The notes under the pieces were generated by a model. That model was given only the letters and a program-made list of their open reading frames with translations. It was not told the origin of the DNA and made no database searches. Shown piece by piece: positions 44,801 through 52,808 of a DNA stretch of 64,000 bases; positions within the stretch are counted from its first letter, which is position 1; each line of letters begins with the position of its first letter. The stretch is taken from contig NZ_CP013480.3 of NCBI RefSeq assembly GCF_001465545.3, forward strand, positions 2,170,001 through 2,234,000. The letters run 5' to 3'. Source of the stretch: Pandoraea norimbergensis. Lineage in GTDB: Bacteria > Pseudomonadota > Gammaproteobacteria > Burkholderiales > Burkholderiaceae. Position numbers and translations under genes: made by a program.

Positions 44801-47800
44801 TACTTCGACGGCCAGTCGACCCTTGGCGACAGTGCGCGACTCTACTTCGGTCTGGACGGCAAGGAGCACGGCGGCGTGACGCTGGGTCAGGGCACCACGC
44901 TCAAGGCAGGGCAGGTGTTTCTCGTCGGCCCGACGATCGATGTGCAGACCGGCGCGAGCGTCGACACACGAGGCTTCAGCGGCAACGTCATCGATTCATC
45001 GCTCGGCTATGTCTACGCCACGGGAACCAAGGCCGGTCAGAACCTCACGGAGAATCCGGCGCTGCTGGCCGTCGGCAACGGCTGGCTCGATCTCCTGCCC
45101 TCGGAAGGGTATGGCCAGATCCATGTGGCCGACGGGGCGTCGCTGCTGACGCAGGGCACGATTGCATTCGCCGCCCCGGGCGGGTTGTCGCTCGGCAACG
45201 TGAACCTCGGCGCACGTTATCTGAGCGTCTCGCAGAACCAGATCAACATCGGCAACGCGACGGCGATGGCCAATGCCAACGCCGCCGGGGTGCTGCCCTC
45301 GGGTTGGCAACTCACGCAGGACGTGCTCGACAAACTGCTGCACCCGTCGGCCACGTCGGGGGTGCCCGCCCTGACACGGCTCACGCTCTCGGCCGGTGGT
45401 GCGTTCAATTTCTTCGGGTCGACCACGCTCGACACCGGCGATTCGCCGGTGCAGATGGTATTCAGTTCGCCGGCGTTCTACGGTCTTGGCGGCAGCAACG
45501 ACGTGGTGCGCATTGCCACTGCCAATTTTCTCTGGAGCGGCATTGCCACCGGGGCAGGCACGGCGGCGCAGCCCTACCAGAGCCAGACACCGTCGAGCGT
45601 GCTCGCGGGTGGCCCGGGCACCGGCACCGGCAAGCTTGTGATCGACGCGAAGACCATCGAATTCGGTTACGACGCGCTCGCGCAGCCCCAGAGCCAGGTG
45701 GCGCTCGATCGCCTCGCGTTGGGGTTCTCCAGCGTGGCGTTGCAGGCCTCGCAACGCGTGACGGCCAACCATCTGGGCACGCTGAGCGTAGCGGGCACAC
45801 AAATGCCCAACGGCTCGCGCAGCGGTGGCGATCTCGCGATCACGACGCCGCTGCTCACGGGCAAGGCAGGGTCCGCGATGACCTATACGGCGGGCGGCAC
45901 GCTCTCGGTGAGCGCGCCGTCGGGCAGCAGTCCAGCGGGCACCACGAGCGAGACCGACCTCGGGGCGGCGCTCACACTGAACGCCCGCTCGGTGGCACTC
46001 GACACGGCCGTGGCGTTACCCAGCGGCAAGCTCACCGTCAACGCCGACGGGACGATTGCGCTCGGTGCGAATGCCGAACTCGATCTCTCCGGCCGCGACA
46101 AGGTGTTCTACGACGTCACGAAGTCGAGCTGGGGTGGCAAGGTCGTGCTCGCGAGCACGAGTGGCGATATCACCCAGCAGACAGGCTCACGCATCGATGT
46201 GTCAGCCGCGAACGCCGATGGCGGCTCGCTGAGCGTGAGTGCACCGCAGGGACAGGTGAGTCTCGCGGGCACATTGCGGGGCGCAGGGGGCGCGGGGCAG
46301 GCGAACGGCCAGTTCTCGCTCGACGCTGCACAGGTGAGCGACGCGGGGTTCTCTGCCCTCAACGGCTCGCTTAACGATGGCGGCTTCTTCGGCGCGCGCA
46401 CGTTCCGGGTGCGACACGGCGATCTGAATGTGGGCGATGGCGTGCGCGCAGGCACCGTGAACATCTCAACCGACAACGGCAGTCTGCGCGTGCTGGGCAC
46501 CATCGATTCGTCGGGCGCGACACCGGGCGCCATCGTGTTGTCTGCGTTAGGCGATCTGACCATTGACGGCGCTGCTGTCCTCGATGCGCGCGCGACGCAA
46601 TTGGCGACCGATAGCTATGGCGCGCCGATCGACGCGCAGAACCGCGCCAACGTCACACTCACCTCGACGGGTGGCACCGTGCGTCTCGGTGGCGGCGCGC
46701 GCTTCGACATGCGCTCGCCGGACGGCATCGCGCGCGGGCATCTGGAGATCAACGCGCCGCGCACGGGCGAGACGAGCGGTGATATTCGTATCGACGCGTC
46801 GGCCCGCCCGGACGTGCGTGGCGCGGCGAGCATCGCCGTGAACGGTTTCTGGACGTACACGCCGCTCGATGCCAACCACACGATCACACAGGACAATGGC
46901 GACGCGTCCGGCAACCCGGTCGGCGCAGACGGCGTACTCGGCCTGAACCAGATCGACACGCGCAACCGGCAGTTCATCGGCAACGCGTGGGCGAACGCCA
47001 GCCTGCAATCGCGGCTCGCAGGTCTCGCGGGCTATGGCGGCACCTTCCACCTGCGCCCCGGCGTCGAGGTGACGAGTCCGGGCGATCTGAACACGAAGGG
47101 CGACCTCGATCTGTCGGGGCTGCGCTACGGCCCCGGTGTCGTCGCGGGCGTTCGTGGATCGGGCGAACCCGGCGTGCTAGTGATGCGCGCTGCGGGCGAT
47201 CTGAAGATCAACGGCAATGTGACCGACGGCTTCGCGCCGCCTGCGGCGTCGCCCGATGGCACGATTTACCAGACGGTCCTCTCGGCGGTTACGCTCGCCA
47301 CCCCGTACACCGTGGGCACGGGCGGCATGACGCTTGGCGCAGGCACGCAGTTGCCGCAAAGCGGCAGGCTCAATTTCAACGTCGCGCTCCCGGCGAACAC
47401 GCAGATCTACCTCTCGGATACCACGCATACGCCGATCGATCTTTTGCTGGGTGGCGTGGGCAATGCCAACCGGCTGAAAGCCGGGGTTGTCACGACGGCG
47501 GACATCATTCTGCCGGCCGGTTATGTGATGAAGAACGGCACGGTGGTCGGGGCGGGTGGCTATCGCATTCCGGCGGGTACCAACACGACGTCGCTCGTGG
47601 GGATCGTCGGCACGACGACGAACAACTTGCTGCTGCCCTCCGGTACGATCCTCAAGGCCGGCATGAACGCGATCCAGTTCAACGACGCGGCGGCCTACGC
47701 CATGAAGGTCAGGGCCATGACGTGGCCGGCTGGAACGGACATCTCGGCCATCAAGGGGTACACGTTCGCGGTCCCGGTCGATCTTGCACAAGGCAGTGTC

Positions 47801-50800
47801 CTGCCCACAGGCATGTACGTGTCGACGGGAAGCGCGGCAGTGGGCAGCCGTCCGATCTGGGCGCTGGCACCGATGCTCGATCCGGGCACCGCGTCGTGGT
47901 CGATGCGGCTGGTGGCCGGCAGCGATCTCACCGGCGCTGACAGCCGGGCAGTCCTCACGGCAACGCAGGGCGGTGATTTGCTGCTGAACAATCCGTTCAC
48001 CGTGAACGTGGCCGGACGAGGCGTGGGCACGCCTGCCGCCGGGATCAGCGTGCTGCGAACGGGCACGGGCGATCTCGAACTCTATGCGGCGGGCGACTAT
48101 CAGCAGTCGTCGCCGTTCGGCGTGTACACGGCGGGCACCTCGGTGCCGGGCACGGGCGCAGGCACCGAATGGAATGCCGCGCGCGGCACGCTCCCGGATG
48201 GCACGTATCTGGGCAATATCGTGGCGGCGCGCACCGACTACGAGGCGGCGCTCAACGCGCAGCGCATGTGGTTCACGCAGAACGGCGGTGATTTCACGTT
48301 GTCGGCGGGCGGCAATATCCTCGGCTGGCAGGAGCCCAATTCGGAAATGGTTGGCACCTGGCTGCTGCGTCAGGGCGGCGCGGCGCTGGGGCAGGCCACG
48401 GCGTGGGGGATTAACTTCGGCACCTATGTGCTCGATGGCAACGGCGTTGCCTCATCGTCGGCGCTCGGGCTGGCGGCTTTCTCGGGGATGGGCGCTCTCG
48501 GTGGCGGACGCGTGAACGTGATCGCGGGCGGCAATATTGGCGCTGACACCGGCACGTCGCAGCGAAACGTCGTCGTGGCCGTCGGCGGCTCCGGCCGTGT
48601 GACCGGCAACACGCTTGTGCAGACGGGCGGCGGTGCGCTCAATGTGAGTGCGGGCGGCAGCATCTTCGGCGGTCTTTATGCGGATCTGCGCGGCAACACG
48701 TCGTTGCAGGCCGATGGCAATATCGGCGAGATGCTGCTGCGCAACTATGGGGTTTCACTCGAACAGGATCCACGCGGGCTGAGCAGTCACACGGCTTACT
48801 CGGCACTCAGCCGCGCAGGGGTGGGACTGGCCCCGGGCGACGGCACGGTGACGATCAATACGCTGGGCGACCTCGTCATGGGCAAGGTGATCGACCCGGG
48901 CCGCGCCGAGTCGCGCGTGTTGAGCGAGGGGGTGCTGAACGGCGCGCCCACGAGCGCCACAAACTGGTTCACGTTGTGGACCGATGCGACACGTCTGATG
49001 CTGTTCTCCGCAGGTGGCAACGCATCGCCGTTCGGCAGCTTCATCAACGATCTCACCAACAACGCGATGTACCTGCCTCCGGTGCTCGACGTCACCGCAG
49101 CGGGCGGGAGCATCTACTATGCACCGCGCCAGTCCGTCGACTATCTCATGCCGTCGCCGACCGGCTACTTCCAGTTTCTCGCGGCCGGTGGGGTCTCCGG
49201 CGTGGGGGCCAACAACGCCAGCTTTATCAGCAATCCGTTCGGCGCCCTCGGCACGTCGCTCTCGTCGATGGCCACACCGTTCCAGCCCGCGTGGCAGACG
49301 CCGACGGTCTCGAACTACTGGAACGGTGGCGTGACGTCGATCGACCCCGCGGATTTTTCGACTATTTACGAGACTCAGTACCAGTCGAGTTCCGGGCTGT
49401 ACTGGGGCGGGGGCGGCACGCTGTTCATGTTCGGCCCGAATACGGTGACCGATGCGAGCGCCGATGGCCACGGACAGATCTCGCGTGTCTACGCGCTCGC
49501 GGGCGATCTGCAAGGCGTGAGAATCGGGCAGAGCCGTACGGCCACGTCCGGCACCGGTGCGCCGGTCACGTCGTACTGGGCGTCGAAGCCGGTGCGGCTG
49601 ATCGCGGGTGGCGACATCGTCAACAGCGGCGGCCTTATCAAGAACACCGACCCGTCTGACATCTCGATGGTGGCTGCCGGCGGCAACATCGACTTCAATG
49701 GTGCGAACGCCACCGGCTTCACGATCATGGGGCCGGGCACGCTGGAAGTCTCCGCGGGGGGCGACATCTACATGGGCAACGTGGCGAACCTCACGAGCTA
49801 CGGCGCCATCGTGCCGGGCGACCGCCGTCCCGGGGCCGATATCGTCGTGCAGACAGGCCTTGGCGCGGGCACGCCGGGGCAAGGGCAGACCGATGTGGCC
49901 GACTTCGCGCGCCGCTATCTCGACCCGGCCAATTTGGCCGACCCGAACCAACCGCTGACGTCACAGCCGGGCAAGGTTGCCAAGACCTACGATGGCGAAC
50001 TGTTCGCGTGGTTGCAGGCACGCTTCGGCTATCAGGGCGACCGTGCGCATGCGCTTGCCGACTTCCTCGCGTTGCCCTCAGAGCAGCAACGCGTGTTCGT
50101 GCGTGAGACGTATTACGCCGAACTGCTTGCTGCCGGGCGCGAGTACAACGACGCTTCGAGCAAGCGCTACGGCAGCTATGTGCGAGGCCGTCAGGCCATC
50201 GATACGCTGTTCCCGAGTGTGGCGGCCGACGGCTCGTCGATCTCGCGCCACGGCAAGCTCACGCTGTTTCAGGGCAATACGACCAATGGTGGCGTGCGCA
50301 CCATCGCGGGCGGCGACATCGAACTGCTGTCCCCGGGCGGTAGCGTGACGCTGGGTATCGAAGGTGTGGCGCCGTCGAGCGCCGCAACCACCGTGCCGGC
50401 GGGTCTGCTCACGCAAGGCGACGGCAGTATCCGGATCTACAGCCTCGACAGCATTCTTCTGGGCCTCTCGCGTGTGATGACGACGTTCGGCGGGGATATT
50501 CAGGCGTGGTCCGCCGAGGGCGACATCAACGCGGGACGCGGCGCGAAGACCACGGTGCTGTACACACCGCCGAGGCGTGTCTATGACGCGTGGGGCAACG
50601 TCGCGCTCTCGCCCAATGCGCCGAGCTCGGGGGCGGGCATCGCCACGCTCAACCCGATTCCCGAGGTCAAGCCGGGCGACGTGGATCTCGTGGCGCCGCT
50701 GGGCACCATCGACGCGGGCGAAGCGGGGATTCGTGTGTCGGGCAACGTGAACTTCGCCGCGCTTCAGGTGGTGAACGCCGCGAACGTGCAGGTGCAGGGC

Positions 50801-51172
50801 AAATCCACTGGCCTGCCTGCCATTGCCGCGGTCAACGTCGGTGCGTTGACCAACGCGAGTGCGACGGCGGCACAGGCCGCCACTGCCGCACAGGACGCCA
50901 TGGCGCGTGACCGGGCGGCGCAGCGTCAGAACACGCCGTCGATCTTCACCATTCGCATGCTGGGTGCCGGCGTGGCGCCGGCGGGTGGGGCGGACACGCA
51001 AGGCGCCCGGCAGGACGGCAGTGCATGGCAGAGCGGCGATGCGGCGGCGAATTCGCCCGCTTACGACCGCCGCAATCGCGTGCAGATTGTCGGGCATGGG
51101 GCGGATCTGAGCCCGCAGGCCATGTCGTTGCTGACCCCTGCCGAGCGAGGGCGGTTGGCACAGGCGCAGTAA
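38885..51172 (+). CDS. Giant filamentous-haemagglutinin-like exoprotein 1 (DUF3739 type)
   Basis: A 4,095-residue secreted exoprotein of the two-partner (type Vb) kind. An extended basic N-terminus and signal peptide (to QAHAQ) precede the TPS secretion domain at about 120-290, with NWETFNVGRNTSVNFQQQ and the NxNGI-like VLILNRNGVIFGG. Thousands of residues of repetitive beta-helix follow, rich in Gly, Ser, Thr and Asp, with repeated GGxxxxS(A/S) turns. A segment near 2,875-2,980 is dense in PAG/PSG motifs (47,505-47,830). The C-terminal part matches the DUF3739 haemagglutinins linked to VreA-I-R signalling, and the chain ends in GRLAQAQ. I found no cysteine on reading. No TpsB transporter gene is nearby. 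It is probably an adhesin or surface fibre. Expression should depend on the ECF promoter 34 bp upstream. Confidence 0.88.
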   Translation: MNTVGHQGATTRFSRRRTQSTRRFLPMSPVMQAVAVMLATGGIWGQAHAQQAFSNAWFAARGAAQATATQTGRLPNGAPVSSLMDPSAQQQQANAQLQTSIANLSTAAQSIAAMQAAQATARAAAANTNATIPDGLSEGGLKVDTNSLTKGWLNANAPTQTVSGGKASVNVQQTADKAILNWETFNVGRNTSVNFQQQSDWAVLNRVNDPQARPSQIQGQLHGDGTVLILNRNGVIFGGTSQVDTRNLVVAATRMSDAQFTSGLYGANGTTPSFTDALGKVEVQAGATITTRAPTSVTQGGGYVLLLGKEVSNAGTIITPQGQVAMAAGDSFVIRKGVGTDANTASTTRGNEVSPQFVAQSTAGKVVNTGLLMAPEGDVTMAGRDVQQLGVAVATTTVNTRGTIHLLNSASDTLGKVTMGSGALTSVLISDNGATALDSQRTAMIQDSAAQDLIRTQTVSGLFDNLSRLGDRRDQSRVEIVSGGNVEFQSDSLTLATGGQIAVSAIGRSLVATRAQLDVSGAVGVSLSMDSNNVKVNVQGNEQRDAPGNRDNTALNNANVYIDRRRLIYVPPSVGGYANQRWYTGGGLLEVGGYLSNVAHGIGEWAAQGGTIALSGGNAVTQAGSVLNLSGGSLNVQTGYLNQTWLKGVDGQIYNVNTAPANMIYTGVYTGFTVEHPRWGTTATESYASPLIAPQRVLQNGYTVGRDAGQLILATPSASLAGDVVSATYQGPSQVKAAQPGLDGYLQGQGAVARGAQLVLGNYTSAANWDATLGPTGVFYNPSPVAQNIVFADGPSPVDAVAAPGVLSLDSQYLGRIGFGSILAAAGQTLTLTGSLAVMPGGSIALYAPQLVVGADLTAHSGNILLGNVFNTVSQTGVTIETAIRSAQGNATVSVAPGVRLDTSGLWSNLSLDADNASRVPFASGGNVRVSSTGDVSVGSGALIDVSSGAVLRASGVPDATQGGSVTLAAGHIVDSVGGQGRLDLQGDLRGYGVAGGGTLTIETSGNIVIGKAANDASVLTGNAAPIALDPGVFNTGFSNYVVNAHNGLAITPGTQLDVSMPVLRIVPGTLTSVATGSDPRAALTVWTPPLYTESVQNATLTPRGGASVSLTSGYALSDGSAPLTVGQGAVISVDPGQSIVLKSEDQLTIDGTLNAWGGSIELAATGATVSGYRDSLTRSVWIGDHAKLDVAARPYVAYDSLGRAYGVAGNGGTITVDPSDAFVVIRPGAVLDASGATAVVDANAGTATSGPARPVTLAGTGGGIALHSNNGFLLDGTLLARGGDGATGGSLGVYFDTRSYVNPDAATGALLNKLHDITLVQQASASNAASDMAPGTASPALVFGNAVIGVDKLHAGGFDNLTLSTHDRFVFQGDLDLSLAGSINLKGGLLSVADATPNAQVRIAAPYIRLDGGSWDSPATVGTVLLPGLYNLRAGQAPVGDSTLTFSGNLIDVAGKVVSGASALVGVGGVGGVPFPATYVVQNGFSDVVLNSQGDIRLNGGLNVAGNIDMTAAQIYPVSSAYAAVIAGDRYAGIDPGSRLTIRSNGSGVPTVPYSAFGQLVLLGGTIDQGGVVRAPLGTISLNTTGGNLGTDWQSVVLLGQSTTAAIQTDPTVILRSGSLTSVSGAGLDMPYGGTSDGVTYSGANTTGRNTTQFNLADTFVTRGDSSGAKSADSWVLSTGVNIGASRLVGESGAVLDLSGGGTLRGEGFVSGRGGSVNVLTTPLVNANPVLNANSRASDQVYAILPGYASAYAPVVLDKGAGDPAVGKQITLGAGVPGLPAGTYTLLPSSFALLPGAYRVELAGSVALRQGSDVPAMLTTNGSWTATGTQSVAGTGQRDSQLTRLIVTPGDTVRKYSQFNETTFSEFLLAQASQFGAVRPRLPEDGKLLSINFVTGSPNTDALDFASTVRFGGASTSNVTGVDGAMFINAGATPIEVRTASATPTTGTVSLVDRDLNAFGAPSLSLGGNWTYFDGQSTLGDSARLYFGLDGKEHGGVTLGQGTTLKAGQVFLVGPTIDVQTGASVDTRGFSGNVIDSSLGYVYATGTKAGQNLTENPALLAVGNGWLDLLPSEGYGQIHVADGASLLTQGTIAFAAPGGLSLGNVNLGARYLSVSQNQINIGNATAMANANAAGVLPSGWQLTQDVLDKLLHPSATSGVPALTRLTLSAGGAFNFFGSTTLDTGDSPVQMVFSSPAFYGLGGSNDVVRIATANFLWSGIATGAGTAAQPYQSQTPSSVLAGGPGTGTGKLVIDAKTIEFGYDALAQPQSQVALDRLALGFSSVALQASQRVTANHLGTLSVAGTQMPNGSRSGGDLAITTPLLTGKAGSAMTYTAGGTLSVSAPSGSSPAGTTSETDLGAALTLNARSVALDTAVALPSGKLTVNADGTIALGANAELDLSGRDKVFYDVTKSSWGGKVVLASTSGDITQQTGSRIDVSAANADGGSLSVSAPQGQVSLAGTLRGAGGAGQANGQFSLDAAQVSDAGFSALNGSLNDGGFFGARTFRVRHGDLNVGDGVRAGTVNISTDNGSLRVLGTIDSSGATPGAIVLSALGDLTIDGAAVLDARATQLATDSYGAPIDAQNRANVTLTSTGGTVRLGGGARFDMRSPDGIARGHLEINAPRTGETSGDIRIDASARPDVRGAASIAVNGFWTYTPLDANHTITQDNGDASGNPVGADGVLGLNQIDTRNRQFIGNAWANASLQSRLAGLAGYGGTFHLRPGVEVTSPGDLNTKGDLDLSGLRYGPGVVAGVRGSGEPGVLVMRAAGDLKINGNVTDGFAPPAASPDGTIYQTVLSAVTLATPYTVGTGGMTLGAGTQLPQSGRLNFNVALPANTQIYLSDTTHTPIDLLLGGVGNANRLKAGVVTTADIILPAGYVMKNGTVVGAGGYRIPAGTNTTSLVGIVGTTTNNLLLPSGTILKAGMNAIQFNDAAAYAMKVRAMTWPAGTDISAIKGYTFAVPVDLAQGSVLPTGMYVSTGSAAVGSRPIWALAPMLDPGTASWSMRLVAGSDLTGADSRAVLTATQGGDLLLNNPFTVNVAGRGVGTPAAGISVLRTGTGDLELYAAGDYQQSSPFGVYTAGTSVPGTGAGTEWNAARGTLPDGTYLGNIVAARTDYEAALNAQRMWFTQNGGDFTLSAGGNILGWQEPNSEMVGTWLLRQGGAALGQATAWGINFGTYVLDGNGVASSSALGLAAFSGMGALGGGRVNVIAGGNIGADTGTSQRNVVVAVGGSGRVTGNTLVQTGGGALNVSAGGSIFGGLYADLRGNTSLQADGNIGEMLLRNYGVSLEQDPRGLSSHTAYSALSRAGVGLAPGDGTVTINTLGDLVMGKVIDPGRAESRVLSEGVLNGAPTSATNWFTLWTDATRLMLFSAGGNASPFGSFINDLTNNAMYLPPVLDVTAAGGSIYYAPRQSVDYLMPSPTGYFQFLAAGGVSGVGANNASFISNPFGALGTSLSSMATPFQPAWQTPTVSNYWNGGVTSIDPADFSTIYETQYQSSSGLYWGGGGTLFMFGPNTVTDASADGHGQISRVYALAGDLQGVRIGQSRTATSGTGAPVTSYWASKPVRLIAGGDIVNSGGLIKNTDPSDISMVAAGGNIDFNGANATGFTIMGPGTLEVSAGGDIYMGNVANLTSYGAIVPGDRRPGADIVVQTGLGAGTPGQGQTDVADFARRYLDPANLADPNQPLTSQPGKVAKTYDGELFAWLQARFGYQGDRAHALADFLALPSEQQRVFVRETYYAELLAAGREYNDASSKRYGSYVRGRQAIDTLFPSVAADGSSISRHGKLTLFQGNTTNGGVRTIAGGDIELLSPGGSVTLGIEGVAPSSAATTVPAGLLTQGDGSIRIYSLDSILLGLSRVMTTFGGDIQAWSAEGDINAGRGAKTTVLYTPPRRVYDAWGNVALSPNAPSSGAGIATLNPIPEVKPGDVDLVAPLGTIDAGEAGIRVSGNVNFAALQVVNAANVQVQGKSTGLPAIAAVNVGALTNASATAAQAATAAQDAMARDRAAQRQNTPSIFTIRMLGAGVAPAGGADTQGARQDGSAWQSGDAAANSPAYDRRNRVQIVGHGADLSPQAMSLLTPAERGRLAQAQ
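39041..40227 (+). repeat. Duplicated secretion-domain DNA, copy 1
   Basis: Essentially identical to 54120-55306: I see one mismatch (40189/55268) in about 1,187 bp. It begins at the signal-peptide cleavage point and ends within the first beta-helix coils; beyond it the two genes stay similar but diverge. Confidence 0.9.
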
Positions 51173-51190
51173 GCCGGTCATGCGCCGGAC

Positions 51191-51219
51191 GGATCGGGGC
51201 GCTGAGTGCGCCCCGATCC
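51191..51219 (+). terminator. Strong hairpin after exoprotein 1
   Basis: GGATCGGGGCGC-TGAGT-GCGCCCCGATCC, a 12-bp perfect stem 18 bp after the stop. No U-tract follows, but the position fits a terminator that isolates the second cassette. Confidence 0.6.
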
Positions 51220-51240
51220 ACTGTCAGACGTCTTCTTACA

Positions 51241-51287
51241 TCGGATTGCTCGCTATGTAACAAAAAATTCATATCGGACTGCTAGCC
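51241..51287. promoter_or_regulatory. Direct repeat upstream of the second STN gene
   Basis: TCGGATTGCTCGCT (51241) and TCGGACTGCTAGCC (51274) are near-identical 14-mers 33 bp apart, about three helical turns, with an A-run between. They lie before the STN gene, which lacks the ECF element, and could be an operator for another regulator. Confidence 0.35.
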
Positions 51288-51367
51288 TGCGCGGTGACTT
51301 CTATTTCGCACGCTACCCATCGCGGCCGCTATCGGCCCGGGCCCGTTGTGCGCCCAACGAAGCGGAC

Positions 51368-52123
51368 ATGCTCAGAACCATAGCGACAAGCGTTCCGCGG
51401 CCGATATTGCTACTGTGTCTCGCGATGATCAGCATTAGCGCTTGCCCTGCCCGTGTCTGGGCGACGACTGCCGTCGCCGGCATCGTCGCCGATGCCGACG
51501 CATCGGGTGACGCGCTGCTGCGTTTCGACATCCCCTCGCAGCCGCTGCAATCCGCGTTGGAATCCTACGGCGCGTTCGCCGACGTTTCGCTGCTCTACGA
51601 CAGCTCGCTCACTGCGGGACGTGTCTCCACGCCGGTGCAAGGTGAAATGACCGCCCGCGCGGCACTCTCCCGATTGCTCGACGGCAGCGGTCTCGTGCCC
51701 CGCTACACGGGATCGAAAACGGTGACGCTGGTCGCCGGTCGCACAAACAGCCCCGACGCCGATGGCGATGCCGCGACAGATCCGGCGGCGGCACGCCGCT
51801 ACTTCGGACTGATTCAGACCCGCGTGCACGACGCATTCTGTGCGCAGCCACTGCTGGCACAGGGTGCGCGGCGCGTCGCCTTCCGGCTATGGGTCGGCAC
51901 GAATGGTGTGATCGGGCCGGTGGCATTGCTTGGATCCAGCGGCGATCCCGCGACCGACGCGGCGGTCGTGAGCGCACTTCAGGGGGCGGGCGTGGGCGAG
52001 CCCGCGCCGCCTGCGCTGGCGCAGCCTTTTACGTTCGTGGTACAGCCCCGTGCCTCCGGGCGTAACTGGGGCTGTGAGGCGGCGACGGATGTGCCGAAGC
52101 CGGGGAGGTCGCATGGCCGATAG
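51368..52123 (+). CDS. STN-domain periplasmic protein 2 (VreA-like signalling receptor)
   Basis: A 251-residue exported protein. A signal peptide (ILLLCLAMISISACPARVWA) is followed by an STN domain at about 45-115: LLRFDIPSQPLQSALESYGA, TARAALSRLLDGSGL. A TonB-C-like domain closes the protein (FRLWVGTNGVIGPVALLGSS, AVVSALQGAGVGEP). No barrel is present. I set the start at 51368, where the signal peptide begins; the frame is open upstream to 51206. It is the counterpart of STN protein 1, with clear divergence, so the cassette duplication is old even though part of the exoprotein genes has recently been homogenised. Its stop overlaps the start of ECF sigma 3 by 11 bases, a sign of coupled translation. 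Confidence 0.87.
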   Translation: MLRTIATSVPRPILLLCLAMISISACPARVWATTAVAGIVADADASGDALLRFDIPSQPLQSALESYGAFADVSLLYDSSLTAGRVSTPVQGEMTARAALSRLLDGSGLVPRYTGSKTVTLVAGRTNSPDADGDAATDPAAARRYFGLIQTRVHDAFCAQPLLAQGARRVAFRLWVGTNGVIGPVALLGSSGDPATDAAVVSALQGAGVGEPAPPALAQPFTFVVQPRASGRNWGCEAATDVPKPGRSHGR

Positions 52124-52616
52124 CAGCCGCGCTACCCTTCGCGAGTTGTTGGTTCAGCGCTACGCGCAACTGAAGACAATGCTCTCGCGCAAGCTCGGCT
52201 CGTCCGATCTGGCGGGCGACGCGCTACAAGACACCTGGTTGCGTCTGGAGAACAGCGAGAACATCGATTCGGTGCGAAACCCCGGTGCCTATCTGTACCG
52301 CATGGCGTACCACGCGGCGATTGACAAGCAGCGTGCGGAAGACCGGCGGCTGAGTACGGGGGAGATCGAGACCATGTTCGATCTCGTGAGTCCGGCACCC
52401 GGGCCCGATCAGATCGTCGAAGCGCAGTCCGATCTGGGCGAGCTGGCGCGCCTGCTGGAGCGCATGCCGGCGCGCCGCCGCGAAATCTTGCTCGCGGTAA
52501 GGCTCGACGGCCTTGCGCAGCGCGAGGTGGCGGAGCGCTTCGGCATCTCGCTTCGGCTGGTGGAACTGGAACTCCAGCGGGCGCAGGAATTCTTTTTGGA
52601 ACACATGGACCGGTAG
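52113..52616 (+). CDS. ECF sigma factor 3 (FecI/VreI-like)
   Basis: A 167-residue ECF sigma-70 factor. Region 2 (about 8-75) has LLVQRYAQLKTMLSRKLGSS, GDALQDTWLRLEN and GAYLYRMAYHAAIDKQR; region 4 (about 110-160) has LERMPARRREILLAVRLDGL and QREVAERFGISLRLVELEL. The ATG at 52113 is preceded by an excellent GGGAGGT site that lies inside the end of the STN gene, so the two are translated together. It is the shortest and most typical of the three sigma factors here, without extensions. The FecR gene follows about 190 bp downstream behind its own ECF promoter element. Confidence 0.93.
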   Translation: MADSSRATLRELLVQRYAQLKTMLSRKLGSSDLAGDALQDTWLRLENSENIDSVRNPGAYLYRMAYHAAIDKQRAEDRRLSTGEIETMFDLVSPAPGPDQIVEAQSDLGELARLLERMPARRREILLAVRLDGLAQREVAERFGISLRLVELELQRAQEFFLEHMDR

Positions 52617-52683
52617 CGACGCGCGACGTGGCACGAAAACATGACAATCGTGCGACGTCGGTAAAAAAATATTCAGAAATTTT

Positions 52684-52710
52684 GCGGTTTTCGGCGGCCT
52701 CATCCGTCAT
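52684..52710 (+). promoter_or_regulatory. ECF-type promoter element, copy 4 (before FecR 2)
   Basis: GCGGTTTT at 52684 and CGTCAT at 52705, offset 21 bases. The surrounding CGTCATGTCATT is identical to that of copy 1. It lies 99 bases before the FecR start. Confidence 0.6.
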
Positions 52711-52808
52711 GTCATTATGACGCGCCGAAATTCGGTCGCCCCTGGGGCGGCGGAGCGACGGCAGACCGCTGGTAGAGGATTGGCAAAGGCTTGGCAGACA
52801 CATCGCAC

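Noticed and set aside
47505..47830. LPxTG-like sorting signals in exoprotein 1
   Set aside because: LPSGT/LPTGM-type strings occur internally in a Gram-negative exoprotein with no following hydrophobic anchor, so they are not sortase signals.
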